This document shows positions 35,766-44,905 of a stretch of DNA of 64,000 nt, piece by piece. Both the position numbers and the translations under genes were made by a program. The notes below the pieces were generated by a model. The model searched no databases, had not been told where the DNA came from, and saw only the letters and a program-made list of their open reading frames with translations. The number at the start of each line of letters is the position of its first letter. Within the stretch, counting starts at the first letter, position 1. Source of the DNA: Micromonospora halotolerans (GTDB lineage Bacteria; Actinomycetota; Actinomycetes; Mycobacteriales; Micromonosporaceae); contig NZ_CP134876.1 in the NCBI RefSeq assembly GCF_032108445.1, forward strand, positions 3,534,001 to 3,598,000, written 5' to 3'.

Positions 35766-36241
35766 CCTACCCGCCGCCGCGTTACCCGGGCGACCAGGGC
35801 GAGCAGTCGGCCACCTACCGCCCGGCGGACCAACCCCCGGAGCTGGTCTATCCCTCCGGCGGCACGGCGCACTACCTGGCCACGGGCGCGTCGACCAACG
35901 GGCAGTTCGGCCTGTACCGCTGGGAGATGGGTCCGCAGCCGAGCGGCCCGTCGCCGCACTTCCACCGGTCCATCTCGGAGTCCTTCTTCATCCTCTCGGG
36001 CGCGGTACGCATCTACGACGGCCGGCGGTGGATCGACACCGGGCCCGGGGACTTCGTGCACGTCCCCGAGGGCGGCGTCCACGCGTTCCGCAACGAGTCC
36101 GGCGAGTCGGCGTCGATGTTGCTGCACTTCGCCCCGGGCGCGCCCCGGGAGGGCTACTTCGAAGGCCTGCTGGACCTGGCCGACCGGAGCGAGGAGGAAC
36201 AGGCGGAGTTCTTCCTGCGGCACGACACGTTCTGGGTCTGA
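35762..36241 (+). CDS. cupin domain protein
   Basis: A 159-residue single-domain cupin. Motif 1 is SPHFHRSISESFFILSG (metal ligands His-x-His and Glu) and motif 2 GDFVHVPEGGVHAFRNES. Cupins of this kind act as small isomerases or dioxygenases or as sensors. GTG start overlaps the PEP-mutase-family stop and follows GGAGAGGAGG, so the two are one operon facing the MocR-type regulator. Confidence 0.88.
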   Translation: MTYPPPRYPGDQGEQSATYRPADQPPELVYPSGGTAHYLATGASTNGQFGLYRWEMGPQPSGPSPHFHRSISESFFILSGAVRIYDGRRWIDTGPGDFVHVPEGGVHAFRNESGESASMLLHFAPGAPREGYFEGLLDLADRSEEEQAEFFLRHDTFWV

Positions 36242-36335
36242 TCCGGCGCCCCGCCGGCCGGGCCGGAGCCACCGCACCCCGCCGGGAATCCGTGTCGGGG
36301 TTGCCGACCCGGGCGCTGCCCGGGAAGGTGGGCGG

Positions 36336-37295
36336 ATGGGTGCCGCTGACGAGACCCGGGCCGGGGTGTCACTGACCAACCTGGACCAACCGCTGTTCGA
36401 CGGGGCCGGGGCCACCAAACGTGACCTGGTCGACTACCTGGACGCCGTCCACGAGCGGATGCTGCCCGGGCTGCGGGACCGGCCGCTGTCGGTGGTCCGG
36501 GTGCGGCCCGGCCAGGACCCGTTCATGCAGAAGAACCTGCCGAAGTACACACCGGACTGGGTGCGCCGCACCTCGGTCTGGGCGGAGGCCTCGCACCGCG
36601 ACATCTCGTACGCCCTCTGCGACGACCGGCGCACGCTGCTGTGGTTCGCCAACCAGCGGGCGGTCGAGTACCACCCGACGCTGGGCCACGCCGGCAACCC
36701 CGAGCACCCCACCCACCTGGTGCTCGACCTGGACCCGCCGCCGGGCGACTCGTTCGGCGTGGCGGTCCGCACCGCGCTGCTGGTCCGGCAGGCCCTCACC
36801 GACGCGGGGCTGGCCGGTGCCGTGAAGACCAGCGGGGCGAAGGGCCTGCACGTGATCGTGCCGGTGGACCCGGCGACGACGGCCGAGGAGGCCGCCGCGG
36901 CGACCCGCGCCCTCGCGGCCCGGGCCGAACGGCTCGACCCGGCGCTGGCCACCACCGCCTTCATCGTCGAGGACCGGGGCGGCCGGGTCTTCGTCGACTC
37001 CACCCGGTCGTACGGTGCGACAGTGGTGGCCGCATACAGCCCGCGCATCCGGCCCGGCACGCCGGTGTCGTACCCGGTCGGCTGGGCCGATGTCGAGGCG
37101 GCGACCACGGCCGACTTCACGGTGAAGACCGTGCCGGGGCTGCTCGGCGACCGGGACCCGTGGGCGGAGGCGCTGCCCGCGCCGCAGCGGCTGCCGGAGG
37201 AGCTGGTTGCCGAGGGGCGGACCATCCCGGTGGCCCGGGTGCAGGCCATGCACGAGGGCAAGCGCCGCGCGAAGGCCCGCCGCGAGGCCGGCTGA
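36336..37295 (+). CDS. stand-alone LigD-type polymerase/primase domain
   Basis: A 319-residue protein homologous to the polymerase (PolDom) part of the end-joining ligase LigD. The catalytic metal motif LDLDPP (about 130-135), the SGAKGLHV strand (about 168-175) and the PVSYPVGW region are intact; there is no ligase or nuclease domain. Such split proteins work with Ku and separate ligases in non-homologous end joining or gap filling. Neither partner is in the window. The ATG at 36336 follows GGAAGGTGGG. Confidence 0.9.
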   Translation: MGAADETRAGVSLTNLDQPLFDGAGATKRDLVDYLDAVHERMLPGLRDRPLSVVRVRPGQDPFMQKNLPKYTPDWVRRTSVWAEASHRDISYALCDDRRTLLWFANQRAVEYHPTLGHAGNPEHPTHLVLDLDPPPGDSFGVAVRTALLVRQALTDAGLAGAVKTSGAKGLHVIVPVDPATTAEEAAAATRALAARAERLDPALATTAFIVEDRGGRVFVDSTRSYGATVVAAYSPRIRPGTPVSYPVGWADVEAATTADFTVKTVPGLLGDRDPWAEALPAPQRLPEELVAEGRTIPVARVQAMHEGKRRAKARREAG

Positions 37296-37404
37296 CCAGC
37301 CCCTGACCACGGCCGGCGGCAGCGCCGGCTGATCGCTGCCAAGTCAGCAGCCCGCCATCGGCGAAGTCTTCCGCGGTGCCCGCGGGGGCCGGTACTCCTT
37401 CACC

Positions 37405-40400
37405 ATGCTCCCCCACACACCCCTGCGCCGAGCCGCCGCCACCGGTGTCGCCGGCGCCGTGCTGGCGACGACCCTCTTCGGCCCGCCGGCACCGACCGCG
37501 GGCGCCGCCGCGCCGTCCACTCCGGGCCGGGCGGCCCCGGCCAGCACCGTCACCCTCATCACCGGTGACGTCGTCACGGTCACCGAGATCGGCGCGGGCC
37601 GGTACTCGACCGACATCCGGCGCCCGACCGGCGCCCGGGGCGGCGTGCACGCGCAGACCATCGGCAAGGACCTCTACGTCATCCCCGACGAGGTGCTCCC
37701 GTACCTCGCGTCCGGGCGCCTCGACCGGCGGCTCTTCGACGTCACCGGCCTGATCGAGGACGGCTACGACGACCGGCACTCCGACGGCATCCCGCTGATC
37801 GTGAGCTACGCCGACGCGGCGTCCGCCCGGCGTCCCGCGCCGGCCGGCACCACGAAGGTCCGGCCGCTGGCGAGCGTCCGCGGCGCGGCGGTCCGGGCCA
37901 CCAAGCGCCAGGCCCGCCGGGTCTGGGACGCCGTCACCCCGGACGTCGCCACGGTCGCTCCGGCCTCGGCCGCCGCGACCCCGGTGCTGGCCGACGGCAT
38001 CAGCCGGATCTGGCTGGACGGCAGAGTCCACGCCCAGCTCGCCGACAGCACCGCCCAGATCGGCGCCCCGGCGGCCTGGGCGGCCGGGCGCGACGGCTCC
38101 GGCGTGAAGGTCGCCGTCCTCGACACCGGGTACGACACCGACCACCCCGACCTGGCCGGCCGGGTCAGCGCGAGCGCCACCTTCGTGCCCGACGAGACGG
38201 TTGAGGACGGCAACGGCCACGGCACCCACGTCGCCTCGACGGTCGGTGGCAGCGGCGCCGCGTCCGGCGGCCTGGAGAAGGGCGTCGCCCCGAAGGCCGA
38301 CCTGATCGTCGGCAAGATCCTCGCGGACGAGGGCTACGGCGCCGACTCGTGGGTGATCGCCGGCATGGAATGGGCCGCCGGCCAGGGCGCCCGGGTGGTC
38401 AGCATGAGCATCGGCGGCGACCAGTCGACCGACGGCACCGACCCGCTGAGCACCGCGGTCAACCAGCTCACCGCCCAGACCGGCGCCCTGTTCGTGGTGG
38501 CCGCGGGCAACGCCGGCGCCGAGGGCGTGATCAGCTCACCGGGCGCCGCGGACGCCGCGCTCACCGTCGCCGCCGTGGACTCCGCCGACGAACTCGCCGA
38601 GTTCTCCAGCCGGGGACCGCGCTTCGGCGACTACGCCCTCAAGCCGGACATCGCCGCCCCGGGCGTGGACATCCTCGCCGCGAAGGCGGGCGGGACCGCG
38701 GCGGACGGCTGGTACCAGTCGATGAGCGGCACGTCGATGGCCACGCCGCACGTTGCGGGCGCCGCGGCGGTCCTCGCCCAGCAGCACCCGGACTGGCGCG
38801 CGGAGCAGCTGAAGAACGCGCTCATGAGCACCGCGAAGAAGCGGGACGGCCAGACCGCCTACCAGGTGGGCGCGGGGCGGGTCGACATCCCGGCCGGCCT
38901 CGGCGCCACGGTGACCGCCACCGGCTCGGCGTACTTCGGGTTCCAGGGCTGGCCCCACGACCATCCCGCACCGATCGACCGCACCATCACCTACACCAAC
39001 ACCGGCGACGCGGCCGTGACGCTCGACCTGTCGGTGACCGGCGAGATCGCCGGCGGCCCGATGGACGCCGACCCGCACGCCGACGAGGGCACGCCGGCGC
39101 CGGGGATCTTCACCCTGGCCGCGGAGACGCTCGTGGTGCCCGCGCACGGCACGGCCTCGGTCACCGGGACCGCCCACCCAGAGCTGGCCGCGGCCGGTCG
39201 CCGCTACCTCGGCGAGATCACCGCGACCGCCGCGGGTGGCACCCGCACGCACACCACGCTCGGCCTCTACGTGGAGGAGGAGCGGCACGACCTGACCTTC
39301 TCGATCAAGGACCGCGCCGGCCGGTACGCGTCGACATTCCTCGCGGTGCAGCGCTTCGGTGAGGCCGACCCCTACTTCCTCACCAGCAGCGACACCGGGC
39401 CCACCACGGTACGGCTGCGGCCGGGCACCTACAGCGTCTGGAGCTTCCTGGACGTGCCGGGCAACCACGGCCCCGACTCCCGTGGCACCGCCCTGCTGGG
39501 CGACCCGGAGATCGTGCTGGACCGGGACCGGACGATCAGCCTCGACGCCCGCAGGGCGGTGGAGGCCACCGCCACGGTGCCGAAGCGGACCGAGGACCGG
39601 ATCCTCATGATGGACTGGTACCGGTCGGACGGCGCAATCAGCAGCATCGACGACAAGTACATCCTGGCGCCGTGGGCCGACACCATGTACGTCCTGCCGA
39701 CCAAGCAGGTCACCCGGGGTGCCTTCGAGTACGAGACCCGCTGGCGCAAGGCGTATCCGCTGCTCACGATCACCGACCGGGGTCGGGAGGTGCGCTTCCT
39801 CGGCCAGCCGGGCTCGGCGCTGCACGAAGGCCGCAGGCAGGCCGACGGCGTCTTCGCCGGTTTCGGGCGCCCGGCGGACTACGCGGGCCGCGACGTGCGG
39901 GGCAAGGTCGTGCTGGTGAACCGCTCCGACGAGCTGAGCAACGCCGAGCGCGCGAAGGCGGCCGCCGATGCGGGAGCCGAGCTGCTCATCGTCGTCAACG
40001 ACGCGCCGGACCCGTACTCGCAGTGGGTGGGCGACGACGAGGGCGGGCTCAGCGGCGTGCCGGTCGTCGGCGTCACGTCCACCACCGGTGGTCCGCTGAT
40101 CGACCGGGCCAGCCGGGGGCAGTTGCGGCTCGGACTGGAGGGCACTCCCAGTTCGCCGTACACGTACGACCTGGTCGACCCGCACCCCGGCCGGATCCCG
40201 GCCGACCTCGCGTACCGGCCCCGGCCGGCGGACCTCGCCGTGGTGGAGATGCGGTTCCACGGTGACGCCCCCACCCAGGGCGGCGAGTTCCGGGAGGACT
40301 TCCGTCCCTACCGCACCTACTCGGCCGGCTTCCCGCTCTGGCAGGGCATGCAGCGGACCCGAACCGACTACGTCTCGACCCAGCCGGGCACCACTTGGCG

Positions 40401-41169
40401 GGAGAGCGCCATCGGCGGCCGGGAGATGGAGCTGGCCTCGGTCGGCGAGCAGCGGGCCTACCGGCCGGGCAGCCGCAGCACCGTCTCCTTTTTCGGGCCG
40501 GTCACCCGGCCCCGGGACAACGCCTCGTTCTACGCGTCCGAACGCAACGCGGGCTGGCTGACCTTCAACGTCCAGCCCTGGTCGGACGGCGACCGGGGGC
40601 ACGCCGGGTTCATGCAGTGGGGCAGCGATCTCGCCTTCACCGTCCGGCGGGACGGCGCGGAGGTCGCGAAGGTGGACGGCTGGGCCCAGGCGACCATTGA
40701 GGGCAACCCGGACGGCGTCGGCCACTACACGCTCGACCTGGTGGCCAGCCGCGCCGGGTACCGGCTGTCCCCGCGTACCCACACCACCTGGGAGGTGAGC
40801 TCCCCGCACGTCGAGAGCGTGGACGACCTCGACGTCGTGGCGGTGCTCCAACTGGACTATGCGGTCTCGACCGACCTGCTCGGGAACGCCCCCGGCGGCG
40901 GCCAGCACCTCACCGTCACCCCGTCCCACCTGCCGGGTGCCGCCGGCGCCGGGACGATCGCCGGGACGGGGCTCGCCGTGTCGTTCGACGACGGGGCCCA
41001 CTGGCGGGACGTGCCCCTGGTCCGCCGGGGCGGGACCTGGGTGGCAGACTTCGTGGCCCCCGACACCGGCTACGTCTCGCTGAAGGTCACTGCCTGGGAC
41101 GACGCCGGCAACCGGGTCAGTCAGGAGATCACCCGGGCCTACGGCCTCACCACCCGCGGTCCGCGGTAG
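37405..41169 (+). CDS. large secreted subtilisin-like (S8) serine protease with PA domain
   Basis: A 1254-residue exported protease. Signal peptide about 1-35; a propeptide-like region with TLITGDVVTVTE typical of large actinobacterial S8 enzymes; catalytic domain about 215-500 with Asp240 (VAVLDTGYDTDHPDL), His272 (GHGTHVAS) and Ser444 (SGTSMATPHVAG). A protease-associated region is recognisable near 830-900 (GKVVLVNRSDELSNAERAKAAADAGAELLIVVND). The C-terminal 350 residues are beta-rich and without a named family. No sortase or transmembrane anchor is seen. A terminator hairpin separates it from the regulator gene behind it. Confidence 0.93.
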   Translation: MLPHTPLRRAAATGVAGAVLATTLFGPPAPTAGAAAPSTPGRAAPASTVTLITGDVVTVTEIGAGRYSTDIRRPTGARGGVHAQTIGKDLYVIPDEVLPYLASGRLDRRLFDVTGLIEDGYDDRHSDGIPLIVSYADAASARRPAPAGTTKVRPLASVRGAAVRATKRQARRVWDAVTPDVATVAPASAAATPVLADGISRIWLDGRVHAQLADSTAQIGAPAAWAAGRDGSGVKVAVLDTGYDTDHPDLAGRVSASATFVPDETVEDGNGHGTHVASTVGGSGAASGGLEKGVAPKADLIVGKILADEGYGADSWVIAGMEWAAGQGARVVSMSIGGDQSTDGTDPLSTAVNQLTAQTGALFVVAAGNAGAEGVISSPGAADAALTVAAVDSADELAEFSSRGPRFGDYALKPDIAAPGVDILAAKAGGTAADGWYQSMSGTSMATPHVAGAAAVLAQQHPDWRAEQLKNALMSTAKKRDGQTAYQVGAGRVDIPAGLGATVTATGSAYFGFQGWPHDHPAPIDRTITYTNTGDAAVTLDLSVTGEIAGGPMDADPHADEGTPAPGIFTLAAETLVVPAHGTASVTGTAHPELAAAGRRYLGEITATAAGGTRTHTTLGLYVEEERHDLTFSIKDRAGRYASTFLAVQRFGEADPYFLTSSDTGPTTVRLRPGTYSVWSFLDVPGNHGPDSRGTALLGDPEIVLDRDRTISLDARRAVEATATVPKRTEDRILMMDWYRSDGAISSIDDKYILAPWADTMYVLPTKQVTRGAFEYETRWRKAYPLLTITDRGREVRFLGQPGSALHEGRRQADGVFAGFGRPADYAGRDVRGKVVLVNRSDELSNAERAKAAADAGAELLIVVNDAPDPYSQWVGDDEGGLSGVPVVGVTSTTGGPLIDRASRGQLRLGLEGTPSSPYTYDLVDPHPGRIPADLAYRPRPADLAVVEMRFHGDAPTQGGEFREDFRPYRTYSAGFPLWQGMQRTRTDYVSTQPGTTWRESAIGGREMELASVGEQRAYRPGSRSTVSFFGPVTRPRDNASFYASERNAGWLTFNVQPWSDGDRGHAGFMQWGSDLAFTVRRDGAEVAKVDGWAQATIEGNPDGVGHYTLDLVASRAGYRLSPRTHTTWEVSSPHVESVDDLDVVAVLQLDYAVSTDLLGNAPGGGQHLTVTPSHLPGAAGAGTIAGTGLAVSFDDGAHWRDVPLVRRGGTWVADFVAPDTGYVSLKVTAWDDAGNRVSQEITRAYGLTTRGPR

Positions 41170-41180
41170 CGGTCCGCGAG

Positions 41181-41221
41181 GAGCGGCGGCCCCGGGGGAC
41201 CCCCTCTCCGGGGCCGCGCTC
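41181..41221 (+). terminator. hairpin terminator after the S8 protease gene
   Basis: GAGCGGCGGCCCCGG pairs with CCGGGGCCGCGCTC with one bulge and a 12-nt loop. Confidence 0.7.
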
Positions 41222-41258
41222 CGGTCCGCGCCACACCGTCGCAGGAGATGAGACAGGC

Positions 41259-42242
41259 ATGCTGGCACCGCTGGGACTCGACCCCGTCGAGGAGGAGACG
41301 TACCGCCAGCTCATCGCGTCACGGAGGGCGTGCGCCGCGGAGGTCGCCGCGGCCACGGGACGCTCCGACGCGGCGGTCCGGGCCGCCCTCGACGGTTTGG
41401 TCGAGCGCGGGCTGGTGGCCACGGCCACCGGCGCTCCGGCCGACGGTGGCTCGGTGTTCGTGCCGGCGCCGCCCGCCGTCGCCCTCAACGCCCTGCTCCG
41501 CCAGCGGCAGCACGACCTGCGGCAGGCCGAGTCCGACGTCGCCGCGCTGGCCGAGCAGTACCGCACCGCCGACCAGGCCCCGGGCGTCATCGAGGTGATC
41601 GCCGACGTCGACACCGTCCGGCGCCGCTTCTTCCAGATCCAGGAGGCGGCGCGCCACGAGGTGCTCTCCATGGTGCCGCCCAACCTCCGGGTCGTCCCGC
41701 ACCGGGAGAACACCGCCGAGCGGGCGAGCATGCGGCGGGGGGTCCGCTACCGGGCCCTGCTGGACCGGCGGGCGCTGACCGGGCCCGGGATGCAGGCCGA
41801 CATCCGCGCCAGCATGGCGCTCGGCCAGGACATCCGGATCGTCGACGCCGTGCCGGTCAAGATGATGATCGTGGACGGTGAGATCGCCATGCTGCCGCTG
41901 CACCACGACGCCGACGGAACGCCCGCGTCCATCCTGGTGCACCGCAGCGGGCTGCTCGCCGTGCTGGTGGCGTCCTTCGAGGCCGCGTGGGAGCGGGCGT
42001 ATCCGCTGCGGCCCGCCCCGGCGCCGGACGAGGTGACCGAGTTGACCAGCGGCGAGCTGGGGGACGGGCACATGCAGGTGCTGGCGCTGCTGCTCTCCGG
42101 GCAGACCGACCAGGCCATCGCGACACAGCTCGACATCTCGCTGCGTACCGTGCACCGCCGGATCCGCCAGCTCATGGACGCGGCCGGTGTGGACAGCCGG
42201 GTCCAGCTGGGCTGGGCCGCCGCCCGCAACGGCTGGGCCTGA
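41259..42242 (+). CDS. TrmB-like / LuxR-type helix-turn-helix regulator
   Basis: A 327-residue regulator with two DNA-binding parts: an N-terminal TrmB-type winged helix (about 5-60, LDPVEEETYRQLIAS, AAVRAALDGLVERGLV) and a C-terminal LuxR/GerE helix-turn-helix (about 262-322, MQVLALLLSGQTDQAIATQLDISLRTVHRRIRQLMDAAGV). The centre (about 110-240) resembles a phospholipase-D-like sensor fold. AGGAGATGAG precedes the ATG. In actinobacteria such regulators often sit beside secreted S8 proteases, as here, but the linkage as its controller is inference. Confidence 0.86.
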   Translation: MLAPLGLDPVEEETYRQLIASRRACAAEVAAATGRSDAAVRAALDGLVERGLVATATGAPADGGSVFVPAPPAVALNALLRQRQHDLRQAESDVAALAEQYRTADQAPGVIEVIADVDTVRRRFFQIQEAARHEVLSMVPPNLRVVPHRENTAERASMRRGVRYRALLDRRALTGPGMQADIRASMALGQDIRIVDAVPVKMMIVDGEIAMLPLHHDADGTPASILVHRSGLLAVLVASFEAAWERAYPLRPAPAPDEVTELTSGELGDGHMQVLALLLSGQTDQAIATQLDISLRTVHRRIRQLMDAAGVDSRVQLGWAAARNGWA

Positions 42243-42307
42243 CCCCCGAGCAGGCCATCCACCATGCCAGGAAGCCCGGGCCAGTGGCCCGGGCTACCTG
42301 GTGTCTG

Positions 42308-42379
42308 TGCCCCCGGCAGGATTCGAACCTGCGCCCCCGCCTCCGGAGGGCGGTGCTCTATCCCCTGAGCTACGGGGGC
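42308..42379 (-). tRNA. tRNA-Arg(CCG)
   Basis: A 72-nt cloverleaf on the minus strand: acceptor GCCCCCG/CGGGGGC, D-arm GCTC...GAGC, anticodon stem CCGCC/GGCGG with loop CTCCGGA (anticodon CCG, reading CGG), T-arm GCAGG-TTCGAAT-CCTGC, discriminator A. The CCA end is not encoded. CGG is a heavily used codon in this GC-rich genome. Confidence 0.97.
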
Positions 42380-42439
42380 TCAGCGACCCGAGAAGAGTAG
42401 CAAACCCCTTCCCGGATCACCGAATCGGCACCCGGCGGG

Positions 42440-43204
42440 TCAGGCGGCGGCGACGGGGCGGCCGCAGCTCGGCAGCGGGTGGAGGACGATGCGGCGCGGC
42501 AGGCGGCGGGGCCACTCGTTGCGCGGCCAGGAACCGTCGACGATCAGGTGCACCGTGCGCTCCTCGGCGCCGCTGAGCCGCAGCACGAAGTCGCGGGGGA
42601 GCGGCGGGTCCACCGACGGAGTTGTGATCATGAAGCGCACCCGGCCGCGCGACGAGACCGCGGAGATCACGTCGGCCGCCGGCATGGTGCCGCGCAGGCG
42701 TACGCGGCCGATCCAGTAGACCTCCGCGGCGTGCTCCTGGGCGGCCCGGGTGATCGACGGGTACTCGCTGCGTACCCAGCGTTCGACCGCGCCGACGCAG
42801 AGCCCGCAGGCCCGCTCCCGGGGCTCGCGCGGACCCAACCCCCAGGCCCGCAGGTACGCCCCGACCGTGCCGGCGTCCATGGTCAGCTCGAACCGGCGCT
42901 CGATGAGGGTGGTGAGGCTCTGTCGCGTCCAGAGCTCCTCGTCCAGGCCGAACTCGTCGGGGTGGACGCCCCGGAGCGCGTCGATCAGTTCGAGTTCCTG
43001 CTCGCGGCTGAGCGTTCCCGGCTCGCCCTGCCGCAGTCCGCGACGGACGGCTGCCACCGCCCCGTCACCGCCGATGGTGTGACGTCGGCACCAACTGGTC
43101 ACCGACCGCCCTGCGTCTCTGAGTGCAACCCCCACGTCCTGCGCAACGAGCCCGAATCGCAACTGGTCACGATATGTGTGGAGAAAAGTCTCCAAGCAGT
43201 GCAA
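42440..43204 (-). CDS. IS630-type transposase-like protein without an intact catalytic triad
   Basis: A protein of up to 254 residues with the two HTH parts of IS630 transposases (VAQDVGVALRDAGRSVTSWC; the winged part LTTLIERRFELTMDAGTVGAYLRAWGLGP) and the following WVRSEYPSITRAAQEHAAEVYW stretch. Where IS630 enzymes have the first catalytic Asp (IYWxDE), this one reads VYWIGR; the second Asp survives in HLIVDGSWP; the third acidic residue is lost because the protein stops at PSCGRPVAAA. No terminal inverted repeats flank it. Start is uncertain (TTG at 43204 or 43162, or GTG further in). Probably a domesticated DNA-binding derivative. Confidence 0.75.
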   Translation of the reverse strand: MHCLETFLHTYRDQLRFGLVAQDVGVALRDAGRSVTSWCRRHTIGGDGAVAAVRRGLRQGEPGTLSREQELELIDALRGVHPDEFGLDEELWTRQSLTTLIERRFELTMDAGTVGAYLRAWGLGPREPRERACGLCVGAVERWVRSEYPSITRAAQEHAAEVYWIGRVRLRGTMPAADVISAVSSRGRVRFMITTPSVDPPLPRDFVLRLSGAEERTVHLIVDGSWPRNEWPRRLPRRIVLHPLPSCGRPVAAA

Positions 43205-43268
43205 TGGGTTGTATGACCCAAACCGTTATAAACCGGCATAACGGGCATCGCCCGCTCCCGGTACGCGA

Positions 43269-43298
43269 AGGGCCCGCGTCGCGCACGACACGGGCCCT
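43269..43298 (-). terminator. terminator after the DUF3105-DUF305 operon
   Basis: AGGGCCCG-C-GTCG pairs with CGAC-A-CGGGCCCT around a 4-nt loop, 17 bp past the DUF305 stop. Confidence 0.8.
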
Positions 43299-43314
43299 CC
43301 AGGACGATCAGGCG

Positions 43315-43989
43315 TTACACCGTGCCGCCCAGACGCTTGAGCGCCGCCGAGAGGTTGGCCAGGTCCTTCTGCTGGGTGTTCTTCATGACCTGCGCGACCG
43401 CCAGCACGTCGTCGTCGTGCCCCTGGTCGAGGATCCCGTCGATCATGTGCACCCCGCCGACGTGGTGGCGGATCATCATCTGCAGGAAGAGCACGTCGAA
43501 CTCGCGCCCGGTGGCGCCCCGCAGCTTCGCCATCTCCTCCGGCGTGGCCATGCCCGGCATGAGGCCGTTCTTCACCAGCCCGGAGCCGTCCGACATCCAG
43601 GCCATCGGCGGCTGGTCGCCGGTCGGATCCAGCTTCCAGGAGCGCAGCCAGGTCTGCATGGTGCCGATCTCGCCCTGCTGCCCGGTGGCGATGTCGCCGC
43701 CGATCTGGCGTACCTCCGGGTCCTGGCCCTGCCGGAACGCCAGCAGTCCCATCGCCACGGCCTGGGCGTGGTGGCTGGTCATGTCCCGGGCGAAGCCGGC
43801 CTCCGCCGAGTTGTCGCCCGGACGGGTGAGCGTCGGGGTGAGCAGACCGCCCGCGTACCCGAGGAGGAGACCGACCACGACGGCGGCCGCCAGCGCCAGG
43901 ACGCCGAAGCGCCGCGCGCCCCTCCGGTCACCGGGGTCGGTGACCGGGGCCTCGTCGAGGTCGGTGTCCGTGGTCGCGGCGGCGGTCAT
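43315..43989 (-). CDS. DUF305 membrane-anchored protein
   Basis: A 224-residue protein with an N-terminal transmembrane helix (about 29-50) and an external four-helix DUF305 domain. The paired His-rich motifs DMTSHHAQAVAMG (about 70) and QMMIRHHVGGVHM (about 172) are those of this ferritin-like family; relatives such as CopM bind copper. It is 10 bp behind the DUF3105 gene and probably co-translated. GAGGAC precedes the ATG. Confidence 0.9.
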   Translation of the reverse strand: MTAAATTDTDLDEAPVTDPGDRRGARRFGVLALAAAVVVGLLLGYAGGLLTPTLTRPGDNSAEAGFARDMTSHHAQAVAMGLLAFRQGQDPEVRQIGGDIATGQQGEIGTMQTWLRSWKLDPTGDQPPMAWMSDGSGLVKNGLMPGMATPEEMAKLRGATGREFDVLFLQMMIRHHVGGVHMIDGILDQGHDDDVLAVAQVMKNTQQKDLANLSAALKRLGGTV

Positions 43990-43999
43990 CGCGGCGTCC

Positions 44000-44806
44000 T
44001 CACTGGGTCGGCTGCTCGGGCATGTTGTTGCCCAGGTTGTCGCGCGGGGTGGTGCCGGTGGCGGTGACACCCTGGTCGCAGAGCGCCGTCGGGCCCTCGA
44101 CGGAGGCGTTCACGCGCAGCGTCTTGATGAACTCGTCGATCCGGCCGTCGTCGGCGTTGTCGACCTTGAGCTGGAAGCCCCAGGCCTGGAGGGAGATCGG
44201 CTTGTCCAGCCCCTCGAACGGGCTGAGCATCATCTTCTCCTTGCCCTGCACCTTGGCCTTGAGCTTGGCCACCTGGTCGGCGGGCAGGTCGGGGCGGTAG
44301 GTGATCCAGACCGTGCCGTGCTCCAGGCTGTGCACCGCGTGCTCGTTGGCGATCGGGGCGTCGTAGACGTCGCCCATGCAGTTCTGCCAGGCCTGGTTGT
44401 GCGGGCCGCCCACCGGCGGAAGCACGTCGTACTTGAGCGGGCCGGCCTGGTGCTGACCGCCCTTGACGAGGTCCTTGTCCTTCTTGCGGAAGTCGACGAT
44501 GCCGTTGATCGCGTCGGCCCGCTTCTCCCACGGCTGGGCGCCCTGGTAGACCGCCCACGCGCCCACGCCGATGATGCCCACCGCCAGCACGCCGACCGCG
44601 ACGAAGAGCGCGATCGGACCCCACGCGCGACCCTGGCTCACCTTCACCGGGGTGACCGGCTTGCGGCCCTTGCCGCCGGTCGGCCGCGGGGTGCCCTTGC
44701 CGCCGGAGGGCTTGTCGGCAGCCGCGGGCCGGCCGGCAGCCGGCTTCTTGCCGGTGCTGACCACGGTGGGACGGCGTTCCGGGCCGCCCGGGGTGCTGAT
44801 GCTCAT
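44000..44806 (-). CDS. DUF3105 membrane-anchored protein
   Basis: A 268-residue protein: Lys/Pro-rich cytosolic tail (1-60), one transmembrane helix (about 63-86, IALFVAVGVLAVGIIGVGAWAV), and an external domain with the DUF3105 signature (HAVHSLEHGTVWITYRPDLP and YDVLPPVGGPHNQAWQNCMG). Two conserved Cys and several His/Met suggest metal or redox chemistry. It forms an operon with DUF305 and is divergent from argS with 99 bp between, an arrangement I recall as common in actinobacteria. Confidence 0.88.
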   Translation of the reverse strand: MSISTPGGPERRPTVVSTGKKPAAGRPAAADKPSGGKGTPRPTGGKGRKPVTPVKVSQGRAWGPIALFVAVGVLAVGIIGVGAWAVYQGAQPWEKRADAINGIVDFRKKDKDLVKGGQHQAGPLKYDVLPPVGGPHNQAWQNCMGDVYDAPIANEHAVHSLEHGTVWITYRPDLPADQVAKLKAKVQGKEKMMLSPFEGLDKPISLQAWGFQLKVDNADDGRIDEFIKTLRVNASVEGPTALCDQGVTATGTTPRDNLGNNMPEQPTQ

Positions 44807-44905
44807 CGTGCCTCGTCAGGTCGGTCGGTCAGGGGAGCCGCGGGGCCGGTGCACGTGCTGGGTCGCCGCCGCGGGGACCGAGTCTACCCCCGATAACATG
44901 GTTCG

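Noticed and set aside
42440..43204. Active insertion sequence
   Set aside because: Catalytic residues are missing and no terminal inverted repeats or target duplication can be found.
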